Positions 34,951 through 43,385 of a DNA stretch of 46,825 bases are shown piece by piece. The stretch is from K189A clade bacterium (lineage in GTDB: Bacteria > Pseudomonadota > Gammaproteobacteria > Pseudomonadales > Azotimanducaceae). A program made the translations under genes and the position numbers. The DNA lies in assembly GCA_902631405.1 (NCBI GenBank), contig CACOYI010000011.1, forward strand, positions 1-46,825. Reading direction: 5' to 3'. The notes beneath the pieces were generated by a model, which made no database searches, was not told the DNA's origin, and worked only from the letters and a program-made list of their open reading frames with translations. Position 1 is the first letter of the stretch; each line of letters opens with the position of its first letter.

Positions 34951-35628
34951 ATGGAATTTGATGAAGTCGTCTTAGGACGCCGAAGCATAAGGGGTTATAA
35001 AAGCGACCCGGTACCTATGGCTTTAATTAAAGAGGTGCTGTCATTGGCCATGCGCTCACCATCCTCAATGAACACGCAGCCTTGGAATTTTACCGTTGTC
35101 TCTGGTGAAACACTCAATCTCATTAGGGCCGGTAATACCGAGCGTAATCTCGCTGGAATTCCCCACTCTAGGGAGTTTCGTATCGGACAACCCTTTGCTG
35201 GACAGCACCGTGATCGTCAAGTTGGAGTGGCAAAACAATTATTCGCGGCGATGGATATTGCTAGGGAAGATACCGAAAAACGTCAGGACTGGGTGTTGCG
35301 AGGCTTTCGCCAATTCGATGCACCGGTTTGTGTCATCATCACTTACGACGCAGTACTCGCGGATAGCGATGACACTGCTTTTGACTGCGGCGCCGTCACG
35401 ACGGCACTAGTAAATGCAGCGTGGTCAAGAGGTTTGGGAGCGGTTATAAATAGCCAAGGCATAATGCAATCACCTGTCGTTCGCGAGCATGCGAAGATCG
35501 CTGAAGATCAAGTAATTATGAAAGCTGTGGCTCTGGGTTGGCCAGACGAGAGCTTTCCAGCCAATGCTGTTGTCTCGGAGCGTAAAAGCGTCGATGAGGC
35601 CGCAACCTTCATTGGTTTCGAAGATTAA
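34951..35628 (+). CDS. Nitroreductase family FMN oxidoreductase
   Basis: 225 residues. FMN-binding RRSIRGYKSDPVP near the N-terminus, RSPSSMNTQPWNF, and the later GLGAVINSQGI segment are the family signature. NAD(P)H-dependent reduction of nitro compounds, quinones or enones; substrate unknown. Monocistronic. The 262 bases upstream contain a repeated TTAGACT (two copies near 34900) but no clear promoter. Converges on the VOC gene. Confidence 0.9.
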   Translation: MEFDEVVLGRRSIRGYKSDPVPMALIKEVLSLAMRSPSSMNTQPWNFTVVSGETLNLIRAGNTERNLAGIPHSREFRIGQPFAGQHRDRQVGVAKQLFAAMDIAREDTEKRQDWVLRGFRQFDAPVCVIITYDAVLADSDDTAFDCGAVTTALVNAAWSRGLGAVINSQGIMQSPVVREHAKIAEDQVIMKAVALGWPDESFPANAVVSERKSVDEAATFIGFED

Positions 35629-35749
35629 AAACTAAGGAACCCCCGAGCGTAATTTTATGGTTGGTGAGAGGGTATGTTTGCCGTACATTTCAGGCAACCA
35701 CGCTTCTCTGGAAGCCCATAGCTGACCAGCAGCCTTTTTCACCGGGTTT

Positions 35750-36238
35750 CTAATCTCTTGTGCCGTTTACGTCTTGGCTGTTTTTTCTAATGTAGTCATC
35801 TGCGGAGCCAAAGCTTGTGCCAGGATTAAGTAGCCCTTTCCCAGGGACATGATTAACCTCGATCCGAATACCGTCTGGATCCTCAAACAAGACATAATAA
35901 TATCCTGGCGCCCAGTCGCCCTCTTCCGGACCTCGCACGATCTTCGCGCCAAGAGAATCTACAAGGACTGCGGTTTCATCCACCGAGTGACGGTCTTTTG
36001 CCCTTAGGCAAATATGGTGCAAGCCAACACGGTATTGCTCAAACCTTTCGCGTTGAAAGGGTGGATCGCATCGTCGAACACCAATTGCCGTCCGCGCCCC
36101 GACGTAGTAGAGCAGATCAGGGCCATCATTTACCTTAGTCATGCCGAGCTCAGGCAGAAGGCCGCTGTAAAATTTGTGCGCCTTATCAAACTGACTGACA
36201 GTCAGAATCACATGCGCCACGCCGTTGATTTCGATCAC
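35750..36238 (-). CDS. VOC family protein
   Basis: 162 residues, one VOC domain with three clear metal-ligand positions: His in GVAHVILTV, His in GLHHICLRA and Glu in IRIEVNH, plus YYYVLFEDPDG. The GTG at 36238 has AAGGG upstream and is preferred to a TTG at 36265. The residues fit glyoxalase I, fosfomycin-resistance-like and methylmalonyl-CoA epimerase-like members; nothing here selects one. Confidence 0.87.
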   Translation of the reverse strand: MIEINGVAHVILTVSQFDKAHKFYSGLLPELGMTKVNDGPDLLYYVGARTAIGVRRCDPPFQRERFEQYRVGLHHICLRAKDRHSVDETAVLVDSLGAKIVRGPEEGDWAPGYYYVLFEDPDGIRIEVNHVPGKGLLNPGTSFGSADDYIRKNSQDVNGTRD

Positions 36239-36411
36239 CTGAGAACCCTTTAAGAAATGTTTCAAAGAGTAAACATCATTGAAGCTCCGTACACCAGACG
36301 CTCAAAAACCTCTGCCTTGGGTTCCATTATCTCTCGTCTACTTGATTATGTACCAGCAGATAATTTGTACGCTATATTTCAAGGAGATCGAGAAAAGGGG
36401 GCTCCACTACC

Positions 36412-36594
36412 ATGGAAGATGTGCAAATAACTATTCCTAAGAAATCCTTGAGAAGTTCTAGATCAATTCGGGCTCGGAATCGACGCTTGTCAGTCAAGGT
36501 GTTGAGACAGAAACTCGTCAAACGCCTATATGCCGATCTCAGGCATCTGCGAAAAAGGCGTAAAAAAATAGAATCTAGAAGAGCAAAATCTTAG
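36412..36594 (+). CDS. Small highly basic protein, possible gene
   Basis: 60 residues, about one third Lys or Arg, with RSIRARNRRL and RKRRKK runs and no hydrophobic segment. It could bind nucleic acid. Upstream is a GGGGG stretch about 10 bases before the ATG, which is only a fair ribosome site, and an AAGGAG about 30 bases upstream not positioned for it. No neighbour shares its strand within 450 bases. Could be a real small ORF or chance; not recognised. Confidence 0.35.
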   Translation: MEDVQITIPKKSLRSSRSIRARNRRLSVKVLRQKLVKRLYADLRHLRKRRKKIESRRAKS

Positions 36595-37045
36595 CTATGA
36601 AGACTCAATAAGTACCGAGATAGTTGCCGAAAAAGCGATTTTCTCGATCTTTCCCCTTCGTAAAGTCATTCGGTCATGGTGAGGAGACGACCTTTTTTAC
36701 TAAAGGGGGGGTTCTTTTCCGGATAGCGAGGTACAGAGTTCTGGACCTTGGGATCCGAGTTCTTTGCACACTAGATGGCGTTTGAGGACTTGGCCTTATT
36801 CAGATCTCTAAACGAGGAATCGGAATTTGCCTGGCCCAGCAAACGATTGCACTTCCATAATACAGGTTTAGTTGATGGCAAAGTTAAAATGCGGGGAAGC
36901 CTTTTGCGAGGATCAATTTCATAAAATATGATCTGGAGGCGAAAGCGCGAGGGAGAGCAAACCACAGTAGAGACATTTGGAATCACCCTCTGCGACGGCG
37001 GTCTCATACTTGAACAATCAAACTCAGCAATAACGGAGGACATAC
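36595..37045. other. Intergenic region (about 450 bases) without a convincing gene
   Basis: It separates the small basic ORF from the AKR. A 49-codon plus-strand frame at 36775-36924 lacks a ribosome site, and a minus-strand frame lies opposite. A GGAGG at 37035-37039 belongs to the AKR start. No hairpin with a T-run was found. Confidence 0.5.
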
Positions 37046-38065
37046 ATGATGGAATATAGACTACTTGGCCGGACTGGTATTAAGGTCAGCCAGCTCTGTC
37101 TTGGTACCATGATGTTTGGGGGCAAAAGCGACGAGGCAGATTCTTTACGAATGATCGATCACGCGATGGATAGCGGCATAAATTTTATCGACACGGCCGA
37201 TGTTTATGCAGGAAACGAAAGTGAGCGAATTGTTGGAAAATCCCTGGCTGAAGAAAACAAAAGGGAGAACATAATACTGGCTACAAAGTTTAACTTTGCA
37301 AACCCGGCTGATAGAAATGCCAGAGGATTAAGTCGTAGACACGTGATTAACGCTTGTGATGCTTCGTTGAAAAGACTAAAGACGGACTGGATAGATCTTT
37401 ACCAGATGCACAGATGCAGTTCGAATATACCAATAGATGAGACGCTTAGAGCGCTTGATGATCTGATCAAAGCAGGGAAAGTCCGTTATATTGGCGGAAG
37501 CATGTTCCCGGCCTGGAGAATTGTGGAATCTCTTTGGGTGGCAAAGGAGTTAGGACTGAACCGTTTGATTTGTGAACAACCCGCCTATCACATGTTAGAT
37601 AGAACGGCGGAACGAGAGGTAATTCCCGCCGCGCAATCATTCGGGCTTGCCGTCATACCCTGGGGGCCCCTGTGCGGAGGACTTCTGTCGGGAAAATATG
37701 AAAAAAACCAAGATGTTGAGGGTGCTCGCTGGCAAGGCGGCAAAGATAACGCAAATAGGGAGGCAACCAACCTAACCTGGGAAATTCTCGACCACGTAAA
37801 AACAATGGCTGCCAGGAAGGGCTGTTCAATGTCGCAGCTAGCATTGGCCTGGAACATGGCTCAGCCCGGTATTACTGCCCCGATCATTGGACCACGAACG
37901 TCTGATCAACTCGCAGACAATCTGGGCGCAGTGGATGTGCGGATAGAGGAAGAGGACCTCAGAAAAATTGATGAACTAATTCCTCCTAAAGGCTACGCCG
38001 TAAGGTACTACGATGAGGCCAACGCTATCGATTTTAGACCGCATTCGCATAAAGGTTTCGTTTAA
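37046..38065 (+). CDS. Aldo/keto reductase
   Basis: 339 residues. Catalytic tetrad D49, Y54 (DTADVYAGN), K81 (LATKFNF) and H122 (YQMHRC) are intact, and PIIGPRTSDQLADNLGA provides the NADPH-binding tail. Resembles AKR12-like oxidoreductases. GGAGG ribosome site 6 bases before the ATG. Unlike the 16124-17125 AKR it keeps the longer TKFNF-x8-GLSRRHVI loop. Monocistronic. Confidence 0.94.
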   Translation: MMEYRLLGRTGIKVSQLCLGTMMFGGKSDEADSLRMIDHAMDSGINFIDTADVYAGNESERIVGKSLAEENKRENIILATKFNFANPADRNARGLSRRHVINACDASLKRLKTDWIDLYQMHRCSSNIPIDETLRALDDLIKAGKVRYIGGSMFPAWRIVESLWVAKELGLNRLICEQPAYHMLDRTAEREVIPAAQSFGLAVIPWGPLCGGLLSGKYEKNQDVEGARWQGGKDNANREATNLTWEILDHVKTMAARKGCSMSQLALAWNMAQPGITAPIIGPRTSDQLADNLGAVDVRIEEEDLRKIDELIPPKGYAVRYYDEANAIDFRPHSHKGFV

Positions 38066-38322
38066 CTTAGATTACCACGCGCAAGGCGCAGTCCGAGCTT
38101 GGCTTGGCAATGCCGGACTATAATTATCAACGAATCGTTTGGCAGGTTTTAATGAGGCAAGGGGTTAAGTAATTTAAGCCAAATCCTCTCTTTCTCATAC
38201 TTCGATTCCGTGGCGGATCACGGGAAATTTGATGATATTGGTCTTGTCAGCACGATGATGAATTGATGTATCAACGACGTCATCTACACCGCCGGCCGCA
38301 TACGCTACTGGGGATATCAAAG
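38066..38322. other. Intergenic region with hairpins between AKR and PQQ dehydrogenase
   Basis: No coding signal. AGTCCG and CGGACT form a 6-bp stem over an 18-base loop near the start, and ATTCCGTG/CACGGGAAAT at 38204-38228 pair with one bulge around GCGGAT. Neither is followed by a T-run, so termination is not established. Confidence 0.35.
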
Positions 38323-40269
38323 ATGGACCCTGCCTCAATGCATTGGAAGCAAATTTCTCGATTTACGCTTTTTATTTTTGGACTTCTGGCAATTGCCTAC
38401 GCCACTGCTTCCGGTTGGCCTCAATACGGCAATCTTGGGGGCCAGCAGTACACTCCCTTGAACCAAATTAATATAAACAATTTGAATCAACTCGAAGAAG
38501 TATGGCGATTTCGAACCGGAGATCTAGGCCAAGGTTTTAAACGCAAAGGTCATTCAATGCAGGCCAATCCTATTCTGTGGAACGGGACACTTTATGTATC
38601 CACGAGCGCAAATTGGGTAATTGCAATTGATGCTCTTACTGGCGCTGAGCAATGGCGCTTCGATCCCAAATTACCAAAAGATATCGGCTATTCATCTAGT
38701 GCTTCAAGAGGCGTCAGTATATGGCATGGTAATGCACAGGTGTGCCCTAGCCGCATTTTTCTAGGCACACTAATAGGCGAACTAATCGCTTTGGATGCTC
38801 GGACCGGAAAACTTTGCTCGGACTTTGGTGACAACGGCCGGGTAGACCTGAGTCGAGGCGTTGGTTCAGTTGAACTAGGTGAATATAGCATTACCTCGCC
38901 GCCGGCTATATTAGGGGAGCTCGTCATTGTTGGCTCTGCAATTGGCGATAATAGGGCTACTAATTTGGAACGCGGAATTGTGCGGGCTCTTGATGCACAA
39001 AGTGGTTCTATTAAATGGTTATGGGACCCAATACCAAAATCCCCAACAGATAGGGCTAGCACAACCTGGTCTAGTCAAAGCAATCTTAATACTGGGGCGG
39101 CAAATGCCTGGGCACCCCTAACAGCGGACCATTCCAGCGGCCTGATTTTTGTACCCACCTCTTCCCCAAGCCCAGATTTTTTTGGCGGAGAACGGCTGGG
39201 GGATAACTTGTATTCAAATTCGATCGTTGCCTTGGACGGCGCCACTGGAGAGATCGTTTGGTTCCAACAATTGGTCCACCATGATGTTTGGGATTATGAT
39301 CTGCCGGCTCAACCCACACTTACCACTATTAAGCGCGGAAGCAAAAGCCACGACGCCGTGGTAGTTGTGACTAAAACAGGCATGTTGTTCGCTTTCGATC
39401 GAGATACAGGCAAACCGATTTATGAAATCGAAGAAAAAGCTGTGCCACAGAGCAAGGTGTCTGGCGAAGTCACGTCACCTACCCAACCTTTCTCGACAAT
39501 TGCAGCACTTGCAAATCAGAGCCCAGTGACCACCAAGGACGCCTTTGGCGTCATATTTTTTGATAAGTTGAGCTGTCGACGCCAAATCAGAAAGTTCGAA
39601 TCCAACGGTATATTCACACCACCAAGTTTGGAGGGAATAATTATGCGCCCTGGCTATGCAGGAGGCTCGAACTGGGGTGGTGTTGCAATAGATCCTGATC
39701 GACAAATCGCTGTAACAAATGTCAATGAGATTCCAGCTTTGGTCCGGCTCGTTCCAAGAGCAGATCTAGGAAGACTAAAAGCGGAGGGCAAGTTGAAGGG
39801 CTGGCAAATCACCGCACAGCGCGGGACACCATACTATCTAGCCCGTCGGATCTTTTTATCGCCTTTAAATCTACCCTGCACGAAACCGCCTTGGGGCGAA
39901 TTAGTGGCTGTCGATTTGAGGAGCGGCAAAATTCTTTGGGAGGAAAATCTTGGCACGATAAAGGATTTGGCTCCTAAAGTTGTGCCAAATTTTAAATGGG
40001 GAGTGCCAAATTTAGGAGGGGCCATACTCACTGGCTCTGGTTTGCTAGTGATCGGAGCAGCGGCGGAACATAAATTACGAATCTATCAAACCGAGACAGG
40101 GCAAGAATTATGGTCCGCAAAATTGCCTGCGGCCGCGATGTCTACACCAATGAGCTACGAACTTAATGGCAAGCAGTATATTGCCGTCGTGGCGGGTGGA
40201 AATGATGCATTGAATATGAAACGAGGGGACTACGTCATCGTTTATGGTTTGAAGATGCCTAGAACATGA
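38323..40269 (+). CDS. PQQ-dependent dehydrogenase (membrane glucose dehydrogenase-like propeller)
   Basis: 648 residues. An N-terminal hydrophobic segment (about 11-28) is a signal or anchor. The eight-bladed quinoprotein propeller is seen from GWPQYGNLGGQQYTPLNQI through W-motif repeats such as IDALTGAEQWRFDP and LDARTGK. HHDVWDYDLPAQPT contains the probable catalytic Asp and VTKTGMLFAFDRDTG the Lys near PQQ, as in bacterial membrane glucose dehydrogenases. No cytochrome c domain. The frame is open to 38263; the ATG at 38323 has a weak GGGGA upstream and fits the signal. Substrate is uncertain. Confidence 0.9.
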   Translation: MDPASMHWKQISRFTLFIFGLLAIAYATASGWPQYGNLGGQQYTPLNQININNLNQLEEVWRFRTGDLGQGFKRKGHSMQANPILWNGTLYVSTSANWVIAIDALTGAEQWRFDPKLPKDIGYSSSASRGVSIWHGNAQVCPSRIFLGTLIGELIALDARTGKLCSDFGDNGRVDLSRGVGSVELGEYSITSPPAILGELVIVGSAIGDNRATNLERGIVRALDAQSGSIKWLWDPIPKSPTDRASTTWSSQSNLNTGAANAWAPLTADHSSGLIFVPTSSPSPDFFGGERLGDNLYSNSIVALDGATGEIVWFQQLVHHDVWDYDLPAQPTLTTIKRGSKSHDAVVVVTKTGMLFAFDRDTGKPIYEIEEKAVPQSKVSGEVTSPTQPFSTIAALANQSPVTTKDAFGVIFFDKLSCRRQIRKFESNGIFTPPSLEGIIMRPGYAGGSNWGGVAIDPDRQIAVTNVNEIPALVRLVPRADLGRLKAEGKLKGWQITAQRGTPYYLARRIFLSPLNLPCTKPPWGELVAVDLRSGKILWEENLGTIKDLAPKVVPNFKWGVPNLGGAILTGSGLLVIGAAAEHKLRIYQTETGQELWSAKLPAAAMSTPMSYELNGKQYIAVVAGGNDALNMKRGDYVIVYGLKMPRT

Positions 40270-40486
40270 AACGCAAATAAACTTGATCTAGTAAAGACAG
40301 CATAGGCATAGTGAGTGCCAGGAGAAAATATCACTTTTCCATATGCACTGCGGCGACCAGCGCAGATCAAGCGATCATCACTGGGGCGTAGGATGACAGC
40401 TATTGACTACCCTACCCGGCGAACCAATATTAGTATGATTAGGAACGATCTCGCGACCACTGACATAACAAAAATTAAGGGAAAAA

Positions 40487-41467
40487 ATGATTTCTGAACA
40501 GCAAGCTCCTCTGAAATCCGGGTTTGGCGCCAAATCTGAGCCGAGCGAAGTGCTCGACGGAATAGATTTAAGTGGGAAAACAGCAATCGTCACAGGCGGT
40601 TATTCAGGCATCGGCTTAGAGACGACAAGGGCGTTGTCGGGGGTGGGAGCCAGAGTAATTGTGCCCGCCCGAAGAATAAGCACAGCAAAAGCTCAGCTGG
40701 CCGGCATCATTGAGGATGTCGACATTTTCGAAATGGACTTGGCAGACCTGAAATCTGTGGATCAGTTCGTTCGCAAATTTTTAGAATCTGACGCCGATTT
40801 GGATATCTTAATAAATAACGCCGCGGTTATGGCTTGTCCGCAAATGCTTACAAAGGAGGGATGGGATCTGCAATTCGCGGTCAACCACATTGGTCATTTT
40901 ATGCTGACAAAAGGGCTTTTGCCTAAACTTACCCGATCCGATCAGGCGAGGGTTATCTCGCTATCGTCTACAGGCCATAAGCTTTCTGGCATCAGGTGGG
41001 AGGATGTTCACTTTGAGAAATCTTACGATAAATGGAAGTCCTATGGGCAATCCAAAACTGCCGCAAGCCTTCTCGCAGTGGAGCTCGACAAGAGAATGCG
41101 AAGTGATGGAATCCAAGCTTTCTCTGCCCATCCTGGTGGTATTTTTACTCCACTTCAACGGCACCTGGAAAAAGAGGAAATGATTGCCCTAGGGTGGTTA
41201 AACGAGGATGGAGAGCTATCCGAGAGGGCCGCTGCAAATTTCAAATCCACTACCCAAGGGGCAAGTACCACTCTATGGTGCGCCACGAGTCCAATGCTGG
41301 ATGGCGTAAGTGGAGTATATTGCGAAAATTGCGATGTGGCTGAAAGACAACAAGAAGGGCCAACAGCAAGGTTTGAGGGCGTAAACGACTGGGCGGTGGA
41401 TAGTGACGAGGCGGCAAAGCTATGGGAATTCACCGAAGCTACGGTCGCCGACGCTAAAAGCATTTGA
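40487..41467 (+). CDS. SDR family oxidoreductase (retinol dehydrogenase/WWOX-like)
   Basis: 326 residues. TGGYSGIG at 36-43, NNAAV near 110, S160/S161, Y186 and K190 (YGQSK). The NHIGHFMLTKGLLP stretch and long C-terminus place it with retinol-dehydrogenase/WWOX-like SDRs, which act on lipophilic alcohols or aldehydes. Before it is a 217-base gap; the ribosome site is an AAGGGA. Monocistronic and substrate unknown. Confidence 0.93.
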   Translation: MISEQQAPLKSGFGAKSEPSEVLDGIDLSGKTAIVTGGYSGIGLETTRALSGVGARVIVPARRISTAKAQLAGIIEDVDIFEMDLADLKSVDQFVRKFLESDADLDILINNAAVMACPQMLTKEGWDLQFAVNHIGHFMLTKGLLPKLTRSDQARVISLSSTGHKLSGIRWEDVHFEKSYDKWKSYGQSKTAASLLAVELDKRMRSDGIQAFSAHPGGIFTPLQRHLEKEEMIALGWLNEDGELSERAAANFKSTTQGASTTLWCATSPMLDGVSGVYCENCDVAERQQEGPTARFEGVNDWAVDSDEAAKLWEFTEATVADAKSI

Positions 41468-41683
41468 TTTTGTTCGCTCTTCCTTAACGTTTATATCAAC
41501 GCCTCTGCAATAATTAGAGCCCCTGATAATTACTCAACAAGAGATCAGTTGTGCATAACTCGGCGCAGAATCAATGCATCTCAGGGATAAAATGATGGCT
41601 TAGATAATTTTCTAGGGAGAGGTTCATCACAACTCCCCCATGTACTTAAACTTTTATCTAGCGCTATTCTCGGTCTAGCAACC

Positions 41684-41908
41684 TCAATCTTCAGTTGATT
41701 CACCAAAATCTTTCGGCCAATTCGTCTCCTCCACCCTATTCTCGAGAAATAATTCGGCGTTGCGGGCAACGAGTGCCACCTTGAAGAGCCACCAGGGTTC
41801 TTCAGGATCAACATCACCAACCTTGATTCGTTCTGAGTAGAAGCGGTTTTGCACGTCTTGACAGATACGAAGAGTATTTACAATGAAATCTTGCTCGTCG
41901 GTACTCAT
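41684..41908 (-). CDS. Small conserved-looking acidic protein of unknown function
   Basis: 74 residues. Acidic, with helical character (DEQDFIVNTLRICQDVQNRFY and LFKVALVARNAELFLENRVEE) and a W-rich centre (EEPWWLFK). A GGAACTGGA-type purine stretch precedes the ATG. No family recognised. Codon usage looks coding. Lies alone between the SDR and a 294-base gap without genes. Confidence 0.6.
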   Translation of the reverse strand: MSTDEQDFIVNTLRICQDVQNRFYSERIKVGDVDPEEPWWLFKVALVARNAELFLENRVEETNWPKDFGESTED

Positions 41909-42117
41909 TATTTTTCCAGTTCCTCAGTCTTTCGAACAGCCGCCGGAATGGCGAAACATCCTCGGTTTAAATTGGTTAAAAATGAAGTGGGGTGACCAAT
42001 TCGGTTGATCCGGCTGCCGACAGGTCAGCGGGGGGAGTTAGGTGCTTGTTATGGCAGAGCATCTTGATCGTAAACCGCGGACACTTACTGGTTACCCCTG
42101 CATGCGAGTTATTTCTT

Positions 42118-42152
42118 AGAGTGCAACCCAATCTGTCAGGCAACGGCACTCT
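42118..42152. other. Inverted repeat AGAGTGC/GCACTCT in gene-free gap
   Basis: Seven-base arms (42118-42124 and 42146-42152) separated by 21 bases, downstream of the minus-strand PRISE gene in the 41909-42202 gap. No T-run follows in either direction. It may be a weak message-end structure; the rest of the gap contains only frame fragments. Confidence 0.25.
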
Positions 42153-42202
42153 ATGCCAAATCCTATTCCGAGTCATAATGAGAATCGTCAAACCTGGCCC
42201 AT

Positions 42203-43282
42203 CTAAGGAATGATGCGGCGAGAACGCAGATCCTGCAGCCAATAACAAAAGCTTTCCTCGCTATTATAGGTCTGATTAAAACCGGCCTGATGAATTTTCA
42301 CGGTGCTGACAAAAATAGGCGGCGGAGCGTCATCGGCACCCAAGGCGAAGCAGAGGTCTGCGTAGTGGTGAGACTCTCCAACGATCTGTTTTAGTGTATT
42401 TGGCGCCAGATCATGGCGGGCCAAAATGCCCTGCCAAAGATCCTCCCGCTGCATTACATAATCGGCAACCGAAAGAGGCTCGTCTTCCCCCAAAGGCACC
42501 TCTAGAGTTTGGGCGATGGCTGGCCACATATCCCGCCAGCTAAACACTTCGCCGTTGGTTAAGTTGTAAGTTTCGCCTGCTGCACAATCGTTGATAGCTG
42601 CCCAAAGACAAGCATCCCCTACCAAGCGTGCGTCTACTGCTTCCATGGCTCGATTCACCCCGCCGGGAAATGACAATGGCAATCCCTCTTCCTGGCGCAG
42701 CGCCGCGTAGACGCCTACCACTGGAGGTAGATTCATCACGACCCCGTGGTTAGGACCGACGATCATCTGGGGCCGCAATATGGTGATGGCGTAATCCTGG
42801 CGTTCAGCATGATCCCGTAAAAAATCTTCCTGTACCCAGTAAAAATTTGGGTGTTCAACCCGGGGCTGACTTTCCCGAGCAGGCACCCGCATGGGTCCAA
42901 CCATGGCGCCGTATGCTTTAGTACCCTGCAGAAGAGTGACATGCTGTAGCCGATTAGACTGGGTCAGAGGGACGAGCAGATTTTCCAGCATCTGTCCGTT
43001 AGTCTGGATTTGTTCTGGATCAGACCATCCAGCAACCAGTCCAGGAAGTTCATAAACCGCCGTGTACACTACGTGGGTAATGCCTTTGAGCTTCCGGCAT
43101 GTTGCGGAAACAGCCTCTTTGTCCTGCAAATCCAGCGGCACGAATTCGATGTTGGCATCGTTCAAAAGTTCCGGGAAACGCCGAGACGCCGCGACCACCG
43201 GCCATCCAGCCCTCGCAAAACTAATCGCTGCCGCGGTACCGACTAATCCACTGGCCCCTACGATTAGAACTTTGTTCTGCAT
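42203..43282 (-). CDS. PRISE-like SDR (progesterone 5-beta-reductase/iridoid synthase-like)
   Basis: 359 residues. Rossmann motif GASGLVG at 9-15, catalytic K122 in LLQGTKAYG and Y148 in NFYWVQEDFL match the PRISE Lys/Tyr pair (NFYY motif). THVVYTAVYE and RPQMIVGPNHG also fit. PRISE enzymes reduce activated enones with NADPH; many bacterial members are annotated only as NAD-dependent epimerases. Several stretches look GC-richer than the neighbouring SDR gene, suggesting different ancestry; this was not computed over the gene. Start is an ATG. Confidence 0.85.
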   Translation of the reverse strand: MQNKVLIVGASGLVGTAAAISFARAGWPVVAASRRFPELLNDANIEFVPLDLQDKEAVSATCRKLKGITHVVYTAVYELPGLVAGWSDPEQIQTNGQMLENLLVPLTQSNRLQHVTLLQGTKAYGAMVGPMRVPARESQPRVEHPNFYWVQEDFLRDHAERQDYAITILRPQMIVGPNHGVVMNLPPVVGVYAALRQEEGLPLSFPGGVNRAMEAVDARLVGDACLWAAINDCAAGETYNLTNGEVFSWRDMWPAIAQTLEVPLGEDEPLSVADYVMQREDLWQGILARHDLAPNTLKQIVGESHHYADLCFALGADDAPPPIFVSTVKIHQAGFNQTYNSEESFCYWLQDLRSRRIIP

Positions 43283-43385
43283 GATTTTTTCCGCTTCATG
43301 TAATTCAAATCATCTTGCTAAGAAAATACGTTTGTCACATGCGCTTCGAACTTTATTTCAGTACGGTTAAGATGACCCATCCGTG

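Noticed and set aside
36775-36924. 49-codon plus-strand frame in the 36.6-37.0 kb gap
   Set aside because: No ribosome site and no recognisable motif.
36771-37043. 90-codon minus-strand frame before the AKR
   Set aside because: Low-complexity composition with many Ser and Arg, overlaps the AKR ribosome site, no start site; likely chance.
38201-38228. TTCGATTCC resembling a tRNA T-loop
   Set aside because: No acceptor, D or anticodon arms can be folded around it, and no CCA; it is part of a bulged inverted repeat.
41976-42248. Opposed frames (minus 41976-42248, plus 41992-42213) in the gap before the PRISE gene
   Set aside because: They overlap each other and the PRISE gene end, lack ribosome sites, and their compositions do not resemble proteins.
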